Source: Sporosarcina sp. ANT_H38
Lineage (GTDB): Bacteria > Bacillota > Bacilli > Bacillales_A > Planococcaceae
Reading direction: 5' to 3'
Length of the DNA stretch: 64,000 nt
NCBI RefSeq assembly: GCF_008369195.1
Contig: NZ_VOBC01000001.1
Location: forward strand, 1,736,001-1,800,000
Shown: positions 1 through 8,385 of the stretch, in pieces
Layout of the letters: every line of letters begins with the position of its first letter
How positions within the stretch are numbered: the first letter of the stretch is position 1
The notes under the pieces: model-generated
Told to the model about the DNA's origin: nothing
The model's database searches: none
Seen by the model: the letters and a program-made list of their open reading frames with translations, nothing else
Program-made: the position numbers and the translations under genes

Positions 1-399
1 GAACGTTTTAAACTGAATGAATAGTGTTTCAGCATTTAATAAAGGTATATTCGGACGACCAATTGAATTTGGAGAGGTCAGCCCCATTATGCGTAAATTT
101 ATTGAATACAAAGCAATCATCATTAGTATTCCCGATAGAAGCGCATTGATCTTCCCTTTTGTATGTAGGAGGCCAGTCACACATCCTGCAAGAAAACCGA
201 TTACGATAGCAACCGCCGTAGCAGCCACCGGATGATATCCGAAGATGATCATCGTGGCCGCAACTCCAGCTCCAGTTACAAAACTTCCGTCAACTGTTAA
301 ATCCGGAAAATCCAACACTCGGAATGAAATGTACACGCCAAGTGCCATAATTGCATAGATGATTCCTTGCTCTACAGAGCCAAAAACAGCTGAAAACAT
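1..399 (-). CDS. TrpX-type ABC transporter permease (3' end beyond window)
   Basis: This reads as the N-terminal 133 codons of an integral membrane permease from an ABC importer. The start is the ATG at 399, preceded by a strong GGAGGTG ribosome site at about 407-413, and the frame stays open to base 1. The protein has hydrophobic segments around residues 8-30, 40-75 and 85-105 and the motif FPDLTVDGSF, typical of permeases paired with DUF534/TrpX-type binding proteins. It lies 18 bases downstream of the gene for such a lipoprotein, so the two should be co-transcribed, with the ATPase gene expected just outside the window. Relatives carry tryptophan/tyrosine or other small ligands; the ligand here is unproven, although the neighbouring phenylalanine genes make an aromatic amino acid attractive. 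Confidence 0.85.
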   Translation of the reverse strand, partial: MFSAVFGSVEQGIIYAIMALGVYISFRVLDFPDLTVDGSFVTGAGVAATMIIFGYHPVAATAVAIVIGFLAGCVTGLLHTKGKINALLSGILMMIALYSINLRIMGLTSPNSIGRPNIPLLNAETLFIQFKTF

Positions 400-417
400 G
401 TAGAATCACCTCCAATT

Positions 418-1401
418 TTATTCGCTGAATTCAGCTTTCCATTCGTCTTTTATGTCAATTCCTACAGTGGTTGCAGTGTCTTTATTCATAATCAATTTTA
501 ACTTCTGAGGAATTTGAACAGGTAAATCAGCCGGTTTACTTTCACCTTTTAAGATTTTCACAGCCATTTGTCCTGCTTCATAACCGATGTCAAAGTATTC
601 AAACCCATATGCTGCTAAGCCGCCTCGTTTTACAGAGTCAAATTCACCGACCATCATTGGAATTTTATTGTCATTAGCAACTGAAATGACCGATTCGAGC
701 GCAGAAACAACCGTGTTATCAGTGATAATGTACATAGAATCTACTTTACCAAGCAATGATTCTGTCGCTTGTTTCACATCTGCAGAAGTCGCAACAGATG
801 CTTCAACTACAGTCATATCCAGACCTTTTAGTATTTCTTTTACGGCATCTACTTGAGCACGAGAGTTCTGCTCTCCAGAGTTAAACACCATTCCTACATT
901 TTTTGCACCTAATTCTTCCTTAAGGAACTTCATTGTATCGGAAATCGCTTCAGGATGAGCGTCGATTGTACCTGTTACATTACCCCCTGGGCTTTCCATT
1001 GAGTCAACAAGTTCTGCTCCAATTGCATCTGTTACAGATGTGAAAATAATTGGAATTTCTGATGTAGCGCTAGCAGCTGCCTGGGCACTAGGAGTTGAGT
1101 TTGCGAATATTAGATCGACATCTGCGCTGACAAGATTAGTAGCAATCGTCGTATTCGCACTATTATCACCTTGGGCAATTTGAACATCATATTCTGCGTT
1201 AATTCCTCCGTCTTCTAAGGCCTTTTTAAAACCATCGTAAGCTGCATTAAGTGATGGGTGTTCTACAATTTGGCTGACACCTATTTTATATTTTTTCGAG
1301 GTCGTTTCCTTTTCCTGACCTTCCCCACCATCACCACATGCTGCAAGTAGTAATGTGGTACTAAAAATTACAGCCAACATTTTTCTCCAGCCGTTCTTCA
1401 T
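418..1401 (-). CDS. ABC transporter substrate-binding lipoprotein (DUF534/TrpX family)
   Basis: A 327-residue extracytoplasmic binding protein. It has a basic N-terminus, a hydrophobic signal segment (residues 8-21) and a lipobox LAAC with the lipidated Cys at residue 22, so it should be anchored to the outer face of the membrane. The mature part carries family motifs such as KIGVSQIVEHPSLNAAYDGF near residue 40 and DLIFANSTPSAQA near residue 97, typical of ABC_sub_bind (PF04392). The ATG at 1401 follows a GGGGGA ribosome site. The permease gene follows 18 bases downstream. Family members bind aromatic amino acids or other small organics; the ligand cannot be read from sequence. The 172-base gap to the dehydrogenase complex genes upstream suggests a separate promoter. 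Confidence 0.9.
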   Translation of the reverse strand: MKNGWRKMLAVIFSTTLLLAACGDGGEGQEKETTSKKYKIGVSQIVEHPSLNAAYDGFKKALEDGGINAEYDVQIAQGDNSANTTIATNLVSADVDLIFANSTPSAQAAASATSEIPIIFTSVTDAIGAELVDSMESPGGNVTGTIDAHPEAISDTMKFLKEELGAKNVGMVFNSGEQNSRAQVDAVKEILKGLDMTVVEASVATSADVKQATESLLGKVDSMYIITDNTVVSALESVISVANDNKIPMMVGEFDSVKRGGLAAYGFEYFDIGYEAGQMAVKILKGESKPADLPVQIPQKLKLIMNKDTATTVGIDIKDEWKAEFSE

Positions 1402-1573
1402 AACAATTCCCCCTCTTTACACTGTATTAGTTAGTATTAATGTGGATCAAAGGAATTAAAGTGTGTAATGATGTGTCGAAGAAAAACTAAATCAACTTCA
1501 TCATCACAATATTCAGTCTCCTTATTCGTTTAGTATACAATTCTGCTAGTAACATAGATAGGACTTTCTTCAA

Positions 1574-3013
1574 TCAGATCGTTAACAAGTCTTTCTTTTT
1601 AATCGGTGCTGCATGAATTGCTTGTCCGATTAACCCCTCTACCGCTTCAAGTAGTCCTTCATTAAATCCGGGATGTGCATAGTGTGGGAATTTAATATCT
1701 TCTTCTTTCGCAGCCATTTCAAGCAACTGGACAAAGGAACCTGACATTTCAACAGCTCCTTCTCCAATCATATGAATGCCCTGGATGATTTCCGTTGTTG
1801 AATCAGAAATCACTTTAATAAACCCATCCTTTTTCCCAGTGATTGTTGCATACCCGTTTCCACCTAGAGCATATTGACTGACACGAATTGCCAAGTCAAT
1901 TTCGCGCGCAGTTTGTTCCGTAAGTCCCACGGAAACAACTGGCGGAATTGTATGTGCAACAATTGGCATAAATGTAAGATCCACTTCCGTTTGTTCCCCT
2001 GCAATCGATGCTACAGCGGCTTTTCCTTGTTTGATTGCTTTCACTGCGAGCATTGGACCTTCCGTTACATCACCGATTGCATAGACAGAAGGGATCGATG
2101 ATTGCATATTTCCGTTTACCTTTATGAATCCTTTACTTGTTTGTTCAATTCCGAAACGGTATATACCTAGCGTTTCCAAATTGGGTTTCCTTGTACCGGA
2201 TACATATAGATGCGATCCACTTATGGTCTCTTCTATATTTTTATCCGTTTGAAACGTTAGTGTAATTCCGTATTCAGTCTGATTTGTTGATATGAATTCA
2301 AGTTCTTTATACACTTTTATTTTACGCTTTTTTAATAAACGATTTAATTCTTTATTGATGGATTCATCGAAAGGAAAGCCTACTTTGTCATCAATAACAA
2401 TACTGACTTGTGAACCTAAAGCCGCAAAGCTAGAAGCGACTTCAAGTGCAATGTAATCTTGACCTTTTACTATCAAGTGTTTTGGTAACTCTTCCAATTT
2501 ATATAGTTCATGTGGCAATAGAATTCTTTCCCCTTTTTCTTGTATGCTAGATGGCATAATTGGGTTACTTCCTGTAGCGATAATGACTTGATCAAATTCA
2601 AAAATATCAAATTGATGTCCATTTTCTACACCGATTCTGTCTATCGTAAGGAATGTAACTTTCCCACGAATTATTTCAATTTTGTTTGCATTACATAGAT
2701 TCTCTACACCAGATCTAAGCTGATTGATAACTTTTTCTTTATAAGAAAGGAGCTTTTTTATATCGAATAGGTTATCAGAACTTCCAATTCCCATATCCTG
2801 AAAATGAGCTATTTCTGAGTATTTAGCTGCTGCATGTGTAAAGATTTTAGATGGGATACACCCTTCATTCAGACAAACACCGCCCATATCAGCTTGTTCA
2901 ATTAACGTGACTGAGAGACCAAGCTGTGCACCGCGAATGGCAGCAGAGTAGCCGCCTGGCCCCCCTCCAATAATAATGAGATTTCTTTCCTGACTGATTT
3001 CCCCAACAACCAT
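1574..3013 (-). CDS. Dihydrolipoyl dehydrogenase (E3) of a 2-oxoacid dehydrogenase complex
   Basis: A 479-residue FAD-dependent disulfide oxidoreductase that reoxidises dihydrolipoyl E2 with NAD+. The FAD-binding motif GGGPGGY is at residues 16-22. The redox-active pair is Cys47/Cys52 in GGVCLNEGCIPSK, a second Rossmann segment lies in the middle, and the C-terminal catalytic segment is HPGFNE. Length is normal for the family. The gene begins one base after the E2 stop codon, so translation is probably coupled. It is the last gene of the thioesterase, phenylalanine dehydrogenase, E1alpha, E1beta, E2, E3 series. No clear terminator is visible in the 172 bases that follow. Confidence 0.95.
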   Translation of the reverse strand: MVVGEISQERNLIIIGGGPGGYSAAIRGAQLGLSVTLIEQADMGGVCLNEGCIPSKIFTHAAAKYSEIAHFQDMGIGSSDNLFDIKKLLSYKEKVINQLRSGVENLCNANKIEIIRGKVTFLTIDRIGVENGHQFDIFEFDQVIIATGSNPIMPSSIQEKGERILLPHELYKLEELPKHLIVKGQDYIALEVASSFAALGSQVSIVIDDKVGFPFDESINKELNRLLKKRKIKVYKELEFISTNQTEYGITLTFQTDKNIEETISGSHLYVSGTRKPNLETLGIYRFGIEQTSKGFIKVNGNMQSSIPSVYAIGDVTEGPMLAVKAIKQGKAAVASIAGEQTEVDLTFMPIVAHTIPPVVSVGLTEQTAREIDLAIRVSQYALGGNGYATITGKKDGFIKVISDSTTEIIQGIHMIGEGAVEMSGSFVQLLEMAAKEEDIKFPHYAHPGFNEGLLEAVEGLIGQAIHAAPIKKKDLLTI

Positions 3014-3014
3014 T

Positions 3015-4235
3015 TTAAATCATCTCCATCATCAGTTTGTGTGGCTGTTCAATTAGGCTTGCAAAGCGGTTCGTAAATGCAACGGCTGTCGCGCCATCAG
3101 CAACACGGTGGTCAAATGCCATGGATAGTGTCATGATATGACCGATAACGATTTCATCATGAATATTGACGATCGGTTGTTTTTTTGTTTTGTGGAAAGC
3201 AATAAGTGCCGTTTCCGGGTAATTGATAATTGGTGTTGCCCCTGTACTACCAAGGGGCCCAACATTACTCACTGTAAATGTGCTATTTTGCATTTCAAAC
3301 GGTTGTAATTTCCCAGCGATTGCTCTTTCCGTTAATCCTTTTATATCTTTGTTAATTTCTTTAATTGATTTCTTATCGACATCATGGATAACTGGGACAA
3401 TTAGTCCGCTTTCTGTGTTTGTAGCGAAACCAATATGATAGTTTTTCTTAAGTAATATCCGATTATTTTCTTCGTCAAGTTCGGCATTGAATATAGGGAA
3501 ATCCTTCAGTGAAATAACAAGTGCTTTAATAAGAAATGCAGGAACACTGACTGATTCACCAGTTACTTTCAACTGCTGTCTCATATGGAATAAATTCGTC
3601 ATATTAACTTCGTCAAAATGAGTAACATGCGGAATTGTAAAGAGTGATTTTGTCATCTTTTCAGCAATTTTTTTTCGAATCCCTCTAAACGGAATTTCAT
3701 CGGGAGTCTCTTGAACAACCTTTGCCTGCTTAACATCCTTCACTGGTTCCGAATCAGTTTGTTGTTCTTTTAAAAAACGGAAAACATCTTCTTCGGTTAT
3801 TCTTCCAGAGGGATCACTAGCATGAACATCCTCAATATTTATGTTATTGTCGCGTGCAATTTTACGTGTGTATGGTGCAGCAAGTACTCGGTTAAAAGGA
3901 ATGGGCAGCGATTTCCCCTCTACATTTGTTGTTGGGATTACTTTCCTTTCGACAGTTTGTTTCGTCTCTACTTGTGATTTTGGTTCAGTCCGAATGGCTT
4001 CTTCTACTTCAATGGAAAGTAGACTTGTTCCGACCTGAACGATTTCACCTACTTCGATACGAATTTCTTTCACGATACCTGAGCAGGGAGAAGTAAGTTC
4101 AGCCACCATTTTGTCTGTTTGTACTTCGACTAGCGGCTGATCCAACCTTACAGAATCTCCAACTTTGACTAAGTAATGGATCACTTCTCCTTCAGTCATT
4201 CCTTCCCCAATATCATGCAACTTTACTTCGAGCAT
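3015..4235 (-). CDS. Dihydrolipoamide acyltransferase (E2) of branched-chain/aryl 2-oxoacid dehydrogenase complex
   Basis: A 406-residue E2 core protein. It has an N-terminal lipoyl domain (residues 1-75) with the lipoylated lysine in QTDKMVAEL (Lys42), a proline/charge-rich linker, a peripheral subunit-binding domain (about 120-158, LAAPYTRKIARDN), a second linker, and a C-terminal catalytic domain with DHRVADG (His376, Asp380). It transfers the acyl group from E1 to CoA. Like BkdB-type E2 it has a single lipoyl domain. It follows the E1beta stop by 12 bases. Adjacency to phenylalanine dehydrogenase suggests that phenylpyruvate, giving phenylacetyl-CoA, is a substrate besides or instead of branched-chain 2-oxoacids. 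That is inference from context. Confidence 0.93.
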   Translation of the reverse strand: MLEVKLHDIGEGMTEGEVIHYLVKVGDSVRLDQPLVEVQTDKMVAELTSPCSGIVKEIRIEVGEIVQVGTSLLSIEVEEAIRTEPKSQVETKQTVERKVIPTTNVEGKSLPIPFNRVLAAPYTRKIARDNNINIEDVHASDPSGRITEEDVFRFLKEQQTDSEPVKDVKQAKVVQETPDEIPFRGIRKKIAEKMTKSLFTIPHVTHFDEVNMTNLFHMRQQLKVTGESVSVPAFLIKALVISLKDFPIFNAELDEENNRILLKKNYHIGFATNTESGLIVPVIHDVDKKSIKEINKDIKGLTERAIAGKLQPFEMQNSTFTVSNVGPLGSTGATPIINYPETALIAFHKTKKQPIVNIHDEIVIGHIMTLSMAFDHRVADGATAVAFTNRFASLIEQPHKLMMEMI

Positions 4236-4247
4236 TCCATTTCCTCC

Positions 4248-5267
4248 TCAAAAATGAAGCACTTTTTCTATTCCTTCAACGACGCGTGCCGGTGTTGGAA
4301 GATAATGTTCTTCTAATGTAAAGAATGGAACCGGTACATCAAATCCAGTAACGCGTTCAATCGGCGCTCGTAGATAAAGGAAAGCTGTATCATTTATAAT
4401 CGATACGATATCGTTGCCGAGTCCCCCAGTATTATGTGCTTCATGAATGATGACCGCCCTCGTTGTCTTTTGCACAGACTCAGCAATAATGTCACGATCA
4501 ATAGGATACAATGTTCGCAGATCGATAATCTCACAACTAATCCCTTTTTTCTCGGCCTGTTCAGCTGCCTTCTCCGCTATTGAAATCATAGCTCCCCAAG
4601 CTATAAGCGTGACATCCGCACCTTCACGTACAATTTTCCCTTTACCAATTTCTACAGTATATTTTCCAACAGGTACTTCTTCTCTCTTCGAACGATAGTT
4701 TTTCATAGGCTCCAAAACAAGCACCGGATCAGGATCTTCCATTGCTGCAATCAATAACCCTTTTGCATCGTATGGATTCGATGGACAAACGACCTTGATG
4801 CCAGGCATATGTGTGAATAAAATTTCTACACTGTCAGAATGTATTTCAGGTGCACGAATTCCTGCCCCATAAGGTGCACGAATGACCATAGGCACAGTAA
4901 AACGAGACATCGAACGCATTCGAATCCGTGAAACATGTGTCATAATCTGTTCGTAAGCAGGGTAGATAAACCCAAGGAACTGGATTTCTGCAACTGGTCG
5001 AAAACCATTAACTGCAAGACCAATTGACGTACCGATAATTCCTGCCTCTGAGAGTGGGGTGTCAACAACCCTGTCATCACCAAACTGTTCCTGGAGTCCT
5101 TCTGTCGCACGAAAAACTCCCCCGTTCTTACCTATATCTTCTCCCAGTATAATGGTCCGATCATCCTCTTCTAACATCAGGCGCATACCATCATTAATCG
5201 CTTGAATTAACGTCATCTGTTTTGTCGTTTCTTTTTTTTGATCCAACTCTTTCAACTGGGTCATCAA
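4248..5267 (-). CDS. 2-oxoacid dehydrogenase E1 beta subunit
   Basis: A 339-residue transketolase-fold subunit that pairs with E1alpha for thiamine-diphosphate-dependent decarboxylation. Family motifs include ILGEDIGKNGGVFRATEGL near residue 40, DTPLSEAGIIGTSIGLA near residue 90, and APYGAGIRAPEIHSDSVE near residue 150. The C-terminal transketolase domain carries VIIHEAHNTGGLG. Length matches the BCKDH/acetoin E1beta class. It begins directly after the E1alpha stop (5268), with no gap, so the two are translationally linked. The pocket residues that would separate branched-chain from aryl substrates cannot be judged without a structure. Confidence 0.95.
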   Translation of the reverse strand: MMTQLKELDQKKETTKQMTLIQAINDGMRLMLEEDDRTIILGEDIGKNGGVFRATEGLQEQFGDDRVVDTPLSEAGIIGTSIGLAVNGFRPVAEIQFLGFIYPAYEQIMTHVSRIRMRSMSRFTVPMVIRAPYGAGIRAPEIHSDSVEILFTHMPGIKVVCPSNPYDAKGLLIAAMEDPDPVLVLEPMKNYRSKREEVPVGKYTVEIGKGKIVREGADVTLIAWGAMISIAEKAAEQAEKKGISCEIIDLRTLYPIDRDIIAESVQKTTRAVIIHEAHNTGGLGNDIVSIINDTAFLYLRAPIERVTGFDVPVPFFTLEEHYLPTPARVVEGIEKVLHF

Positions 5268-6323
5268 TCACTGCCTCCCTAAATGTGCAAGATAAGCTGC
5301 TTTTTGTTCAGCGAGGTGAGCTGGCATTTCAGCATATACATTATCGAAAACGTCAGCTACATTCGGCGGTGGGAACTTTTCCATTTCTTCTACAGCTTCT
5401 TCAACTTCTCTAGTTGTTTTTTCTTTAGTAGTTTGAATCCATTCATCATTCCAGTAGCCATAATTTTTCATAAATAACTCTAATCGTATAAGGGGGTCAA
5501 CATAGTTTTCCCCTTGTTTTTCAGGACGGTATTTAGACGGATCATCAGCAGTCGTATGGGCACCTTTTCGCCATGTAACTGCTTCTATCAACGTCGGTCC
5601 ATTTCCATTCCGAGCATTGTCAAAGGCCTTTTTCGTCTCAAAGTAAACTGCAAAACAATCATTACCGTCAATCCGGAATCCTGGCATACCATAAGCAACT
5701 GATTTTTGTGCTATTGTCGCAGAATTCATTTGTTTTTCAATTGGAACCGAAATCGCATACCCATTATTTTGATTAAAAAAGACGACTGGCACTTTGAATA
5801 CGCTCGCAAAATTCAATCCTTCATGAAAATCTCCTTCAGAAGTAGCACCGTCTCCGAAATAGGCAATTGCTGCATTTTGTGTTCCCCTTCTCTTTTCAGC
5901 CCAAGCAGCACCCGCGGCATGGGGTAGCTGAGTCGCAATTGGAACAGCTGGTGGGAAAATATTTCTATCTGCCGGGGCTACACAACCTTCTACTCTTCCA
6001 TTCCAATACAAGAATGTCGTAGCCATACTTTTACCAAATGTTATCGTTGCGCCATGATCACGATACGTCGGGAAAACCCAATCGTCCGCATTTAATGCGA
6101 GCGCACTACCAACTTGAGCAGCTTCCTGTCCTTCAAAAGGCGCGTAAGTCCCGAGGCGCCCCTGTCGTTGCAAATTAATCGCTTTTCTATCAAATGTACG
6201 AATGCGTAACATGTGATAATACAACTTTTTAACCAATTGCTCATCTATCTGCTTTTCAAAATCCGCGTCTACAAAGTAGCCTTTATCGTCTACTATTCTT
6301 TTTATTGGATAATTATGTTCCAC
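5268..6323 (-). CDS. 2-oxoacid dehydrogenase E1 alpha subunit
   Basis: A 351-residue thiamine-diphosphate-dependent subunit that decarboxylates a 2-oxoacid and reductively acylates the E2 lipoyl group. The TPP motif runs from GDGATSEGDFHEGLNF to NQNNGYAIS, and the phosphorylation-loop-like HTTADDPSKYR is present. The start is a GTG at 6323 with a GAGGAAGA-type ribosome site. Length is typical of the BCKDH class. It lies 15 bases after phenylalanine dehydrogenase, which makes phenylpyruvate, a 2-oxoacid, the obvious substrate candidate. The enzyme could equally serve valine, leucine and isoleucine catabolism. Confidence 0.94.
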   Translation of the reverse strand: MEHNYPIKRIVDDKGYFVDADFEKQIDEQLVKKLYYHMLRIRTFDRKAINLQRQGRLGTYAPFEGQEAAQVGSALALNADDWVFPTYRDHGATITFGKSMATTFLYWNGRVEGCVAPADRNIFPPAVPIATQLPHAAGAAWAEKRRGTQNAAIAYFGDGATSEGDFHEGLNFASVFKVPVVFFNQNNGYAISVPIEKQMNSATIAQKSVAYGMPGFRIDGNDCFAVYFETKKAFDNARNGNGPTLIEAVTWRKGAHTTADDPSKYRPEKQGENYVDPLIRLELFMKNYGYWNDEWIQTTKEKTTREVEEAVEEMEKFPPPNVADVFDNVYAEMPAHLAEQKAAYLAHLGRQ

Positions 6324-6338
6324 TTAATCTTCCTCCAA

Positions 6339-7487
6339 TCAAGAATGATTGCGAATTGCCCACTTTGGTTTCGCTGGTGCTGAGTAAAAGTTATTCCGTT
6401 TTCCACGATCGGCTATTCTTTTCTCACACATTGCATTCGCTGATTCCTCTGTTGTTTTGCCACTACTCGCAGCTTCCTTATACACTTCCAAAATCGCATC
6501 GTATATATGTTTTGTTTTTGCAAGTACCCGATCATGATTAATGCCATACAATTCATCTGCCACTTGAATAAGTCCACCAGAATTGACGATATAATCGGGT
6601 GCATATAAAATCCCTTTATCTCGCAACAATTTACCGTGTCTATCATCTAATAACTGATTATTAGCCGAACCTACAATCGCTTTTACTTTAAACTGAGGAA
6701 TTGTAGCGTCGTTAATAATCCCACCGAATGCACACGGAACGAATAGATCCGCTTCCTGCGAATAAATTGCTTCATTAGCAACAATTTGTACATTGCCAGT
6801 TGTTTTTGCAGCAACTTCTTCAATTGACCGCAGACTTTCTTCATTAATATCTGTTACAAAAATGTGAGCTCCCGCTTCAAGCAATCCGCTCGCTACTTTG
6901 AATCCTACTTTTCCAAGACCCTGAATCGCATAAATATGTTGGCCTAATTCGTCACTTCCAAAGAGCATCTGATTGGTCGCTCTAATACCATACAAAACAC
7001 CCGCTGCTGTCGGAATAGCCGAATCACCACCGCCTCCATATACTTCAGGAAGACCGTTGACGAAATTGGTTTCTTTCATTGCGTGAACGAAATCTTCCAT
7101 CGTTGTTCCCATATCCGTTCCCGTATAAAAACGACCGCCGAGTGAGTTCACAAATTGACCGAACGCGCGAAATAATTCCGGTGATTTATCTGTTTTGGGA
7201 TCACCGATAATAACGGCTTTTCCACCTCCGAAGTCGACATCGGCTGCCGCGCATTTATATGTCATTCCTCTTGAAAGGCGAAGAACATCTTCTAATGCTT
7301 CTTCCACACTGCCATAAGGTTGCATACGACACCCACCCAGTGCTGGTCCAAGCGTTGTATCATGGATTGCAATAATTGCACGTAAGCCTGTTGAAGGATC
7401 ATTACAAAAAACGACTTGTTCATGTTCACTCATTCGATCGAAGAGTTCAAATTCCTTTGTTATTGACGTTCTCTCAGCCAGCATCAT
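6339..7487 (-). CDS. pdh: Phenylalanine dehydrogenase
   Basis: A 382-residue NAD-dependent amino acid dehydrogenase that converts L-phenylalanine to phenylpyruvate and ammonia. Catalytic lysines are in [19 protein letters not shown] (Lys78, Lys90), and the Rossmann motif is [10 protein letters not shown] (about 186-195). Two positions that separate Phe from Leu dehydrogenases match the Phe type: Gly123 in [10 protein letters not shown] (Ala in LeuDH) and Leu306 in [12 protein letters not shown] (Val in LeuDH); they correspond to Gly124/Leu307 of the Lysinibacillus sphaericus enzyme. From memory the whole protein is closest to the B. badius and Sporosarcina enzymes. Two ATG codons adjoin at the start, behind GGGGAG. 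It sits between a thioesterase and E1alpha in one operon. Confidence 0.92.
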   Translation of the reverse strand: MMLAERTSITKEFELFDRMSEHEQVVFCNDPSTGLRAIIAIHDTTLGPALGGCRMQPYGSVEEALEDVLRLSRGMTYKCAAADVDFGGGKAVIIGDPKTDKSPELFRAFGQFVNSLGGRFYTGTDMGTTMEDFVHAMKETNFVNGLPEVYGGGGDSAIPTAAGVLYGIRATNQMLFGSDELGQHIYAIQGLGKVGFKVASGLLEAGAHIFVTDINEESLRSIEEVAAKTTGNVQIVANEAIYSQEADLFVPCAFGGIINDATIPQFKVKAIVGSANNQLLDDRHGKLLRDKGILYAPDYIVNSGGLIQVADELYGINHDRVLAKTKHIYDAILEVYKEAASSGKTTEESANAMCEKRIADRGKRNNFYSAPAKPKWAIRNHS

Positions 7488-7527
7488 GCGATTCTCCCCT
7501 TTAGGATTGGTAATCCTGGTTCTCTTT

Positions 7528-7926
7528 TTAGGAATAAATTTCTTTTAACTTTTCTGCTATCTTTTCCTTTGGCAATATGACTTGCATCACTTCACCTTTT
7601 CCGATAAGCCCTAAATGATTTTCTGCAGTGACTTTTGTCACAACCCTATTGCCACTGAGCTCAATTAAACTGGCTGTCAAAGTAACAGTAGATCCAAGTG
7701 GAGATGCCGCAAGATGCTTCAGCTGAACTGACGCACCCATTCCTTCTTCATGGTCTTCCAAAAATGGAAGAATGATTTTTCGAGAAACCCACTCCATATG
7801 ATATGTCATTGCTACCGTTGAATAGACAGGGTGCACAACTTTCCCCTCAAATGAAGCAAACATATCCTCTGTCACAATTATCTCAATTCTTTCTTCTCTA
7901 CCTACATTTAATCCCCGCTTCATCAT
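7528..7926 (-). CDS. FlK-like hot-dog acyl-CoA thioesterase
   Basis: A 132-residue single-domain hot-dog protein. It aligns by eye with the Streptomyces fluoroacetyl-CoA thioesterase FlK. The N-terminal GLNVG matches GMRVG, and the helix reads [14 protein letters not shown]. The candidate catalytic triad is Thr37, Glu45 and His71. The spacings of 8 and 26 residues are the same as those of FlK Thr42, Glu50 and His76. It should hydrolyse a small or aryl acyl-CoA; phenylacetyl-CoA or a branched-chain acyl-CoA would fit the operon. It is the promoter-proximal gene, 40 bases before phenylalanine dehydrogenase, with tandem ATGs at 7926/7923. The exact substrate is unknown. Confidence 0.8.
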   Translation of the reverse strand: MMKRGLNVGREERIEIIVTEDMFASFEGKVVHPVYSTVAMTYHMEWVSRKIILPFLEDHEEGMGASVQLKHLAASPLGSTVTLTASLIELSGNRVVTKVTAENHLGLIGKGEVMQVILPKEKIAEKLKEIYS

Positions 7927-8036
7927 CGATCCCCTACTTAAGTTATAGTTTAGGTGACTCGTTATAATGCTGAAAATAAATAAGAAATTAAAATCATTTT
8001 CTATTAGGCTCCTTTTTTTATTTTCAAACCAACTTT

Positions 8037-8051
8037 TGTAACCGCTTACAA
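8037..8051 (-). promoter_or_regulatory. Candidate cre site (CcpA catabolite repression)
   Basis: On the minus strand this reads TTGTAAGCGGTTACA, matching every fixed position of the Bacillus cre consensus WTGNAANCGNWNNCW. It lies about 110-125 bases upstream of the thioesterase start. CcpA bound here would repress the phenylalanine/2-oxoacid operon when sugars are present. Confidence 0.65.
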
Positions 8052-8173
8052 AACCATGTTATTTTTCCTCTTTTTATTGCTCTCTGTTTACATTATCGAA
8101 ATTTCAACTAACCTTTTATATGGTAGGGTTAAGTACCAGACCACTACTAGTTAACTGAAGGAGGAGAGCATTT

Positions 8174-8203
8174 ATGAAAATCATCCACACGGAAGCTACA
8201 TAA
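8174..8203 (+). other. Nine-codon minicistron with strong ribosome site
   Basis: ATG to TAA encodes MKIIHTEAT. It is preceded by an excellent AAGGAGGAGA ribosome site seven to eight bases upstream. It lies about 180 bases before the GntR gene on the same strand. It is either a leader peptide or the surviving start of a deleted gene. I do not recognise the peptide. Confidence 0.35.
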
Positions 8204-8385
8204 ACCTTAAATTGGAAACTCTTAATTACACTTATCATATATCATATTGTATATGAACTCAAGTTGTTTCCAGAAGTATTATAGTAGTCTGAATACTAAT
8301 AACAAAAAACTATTTACAGAAAATTTAGCGTCATTGGGAGTAAACCATTGCAATCATATATGAATCAATATATAATTCCGTTATT

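Larger units (their letters stand above)
7927..8385. promoter_or_regulatory. Divergent control region between the thioesterase/PheDH operon and the GntR gene
   Basis: 459 bases separate the minus-strand catabolic operon from the plus-strand GntR regulator. The region contains a consensus cre-like palindrome (8037-8051), an inverted repeat TCATATA/TATATGA (8235-8256), a perfect palindrome TCATATATGA (8354-8363) and a nine-codon ORF with a strong ribosome site (8174-8203). The two TCATATA palindromes share a core and flank the probable start region of the regulator gene, as autoregulatory operators often do. I could not assign -35/-10 boxes with confidence. Confidence 0.55.

Noticed and set aside
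1402..1573. T-box leader for the TrpX-type transporter
   Set aside because: I looked for the conserved T-box antiterminator sequence and a terminator on the minus strand and found neither.
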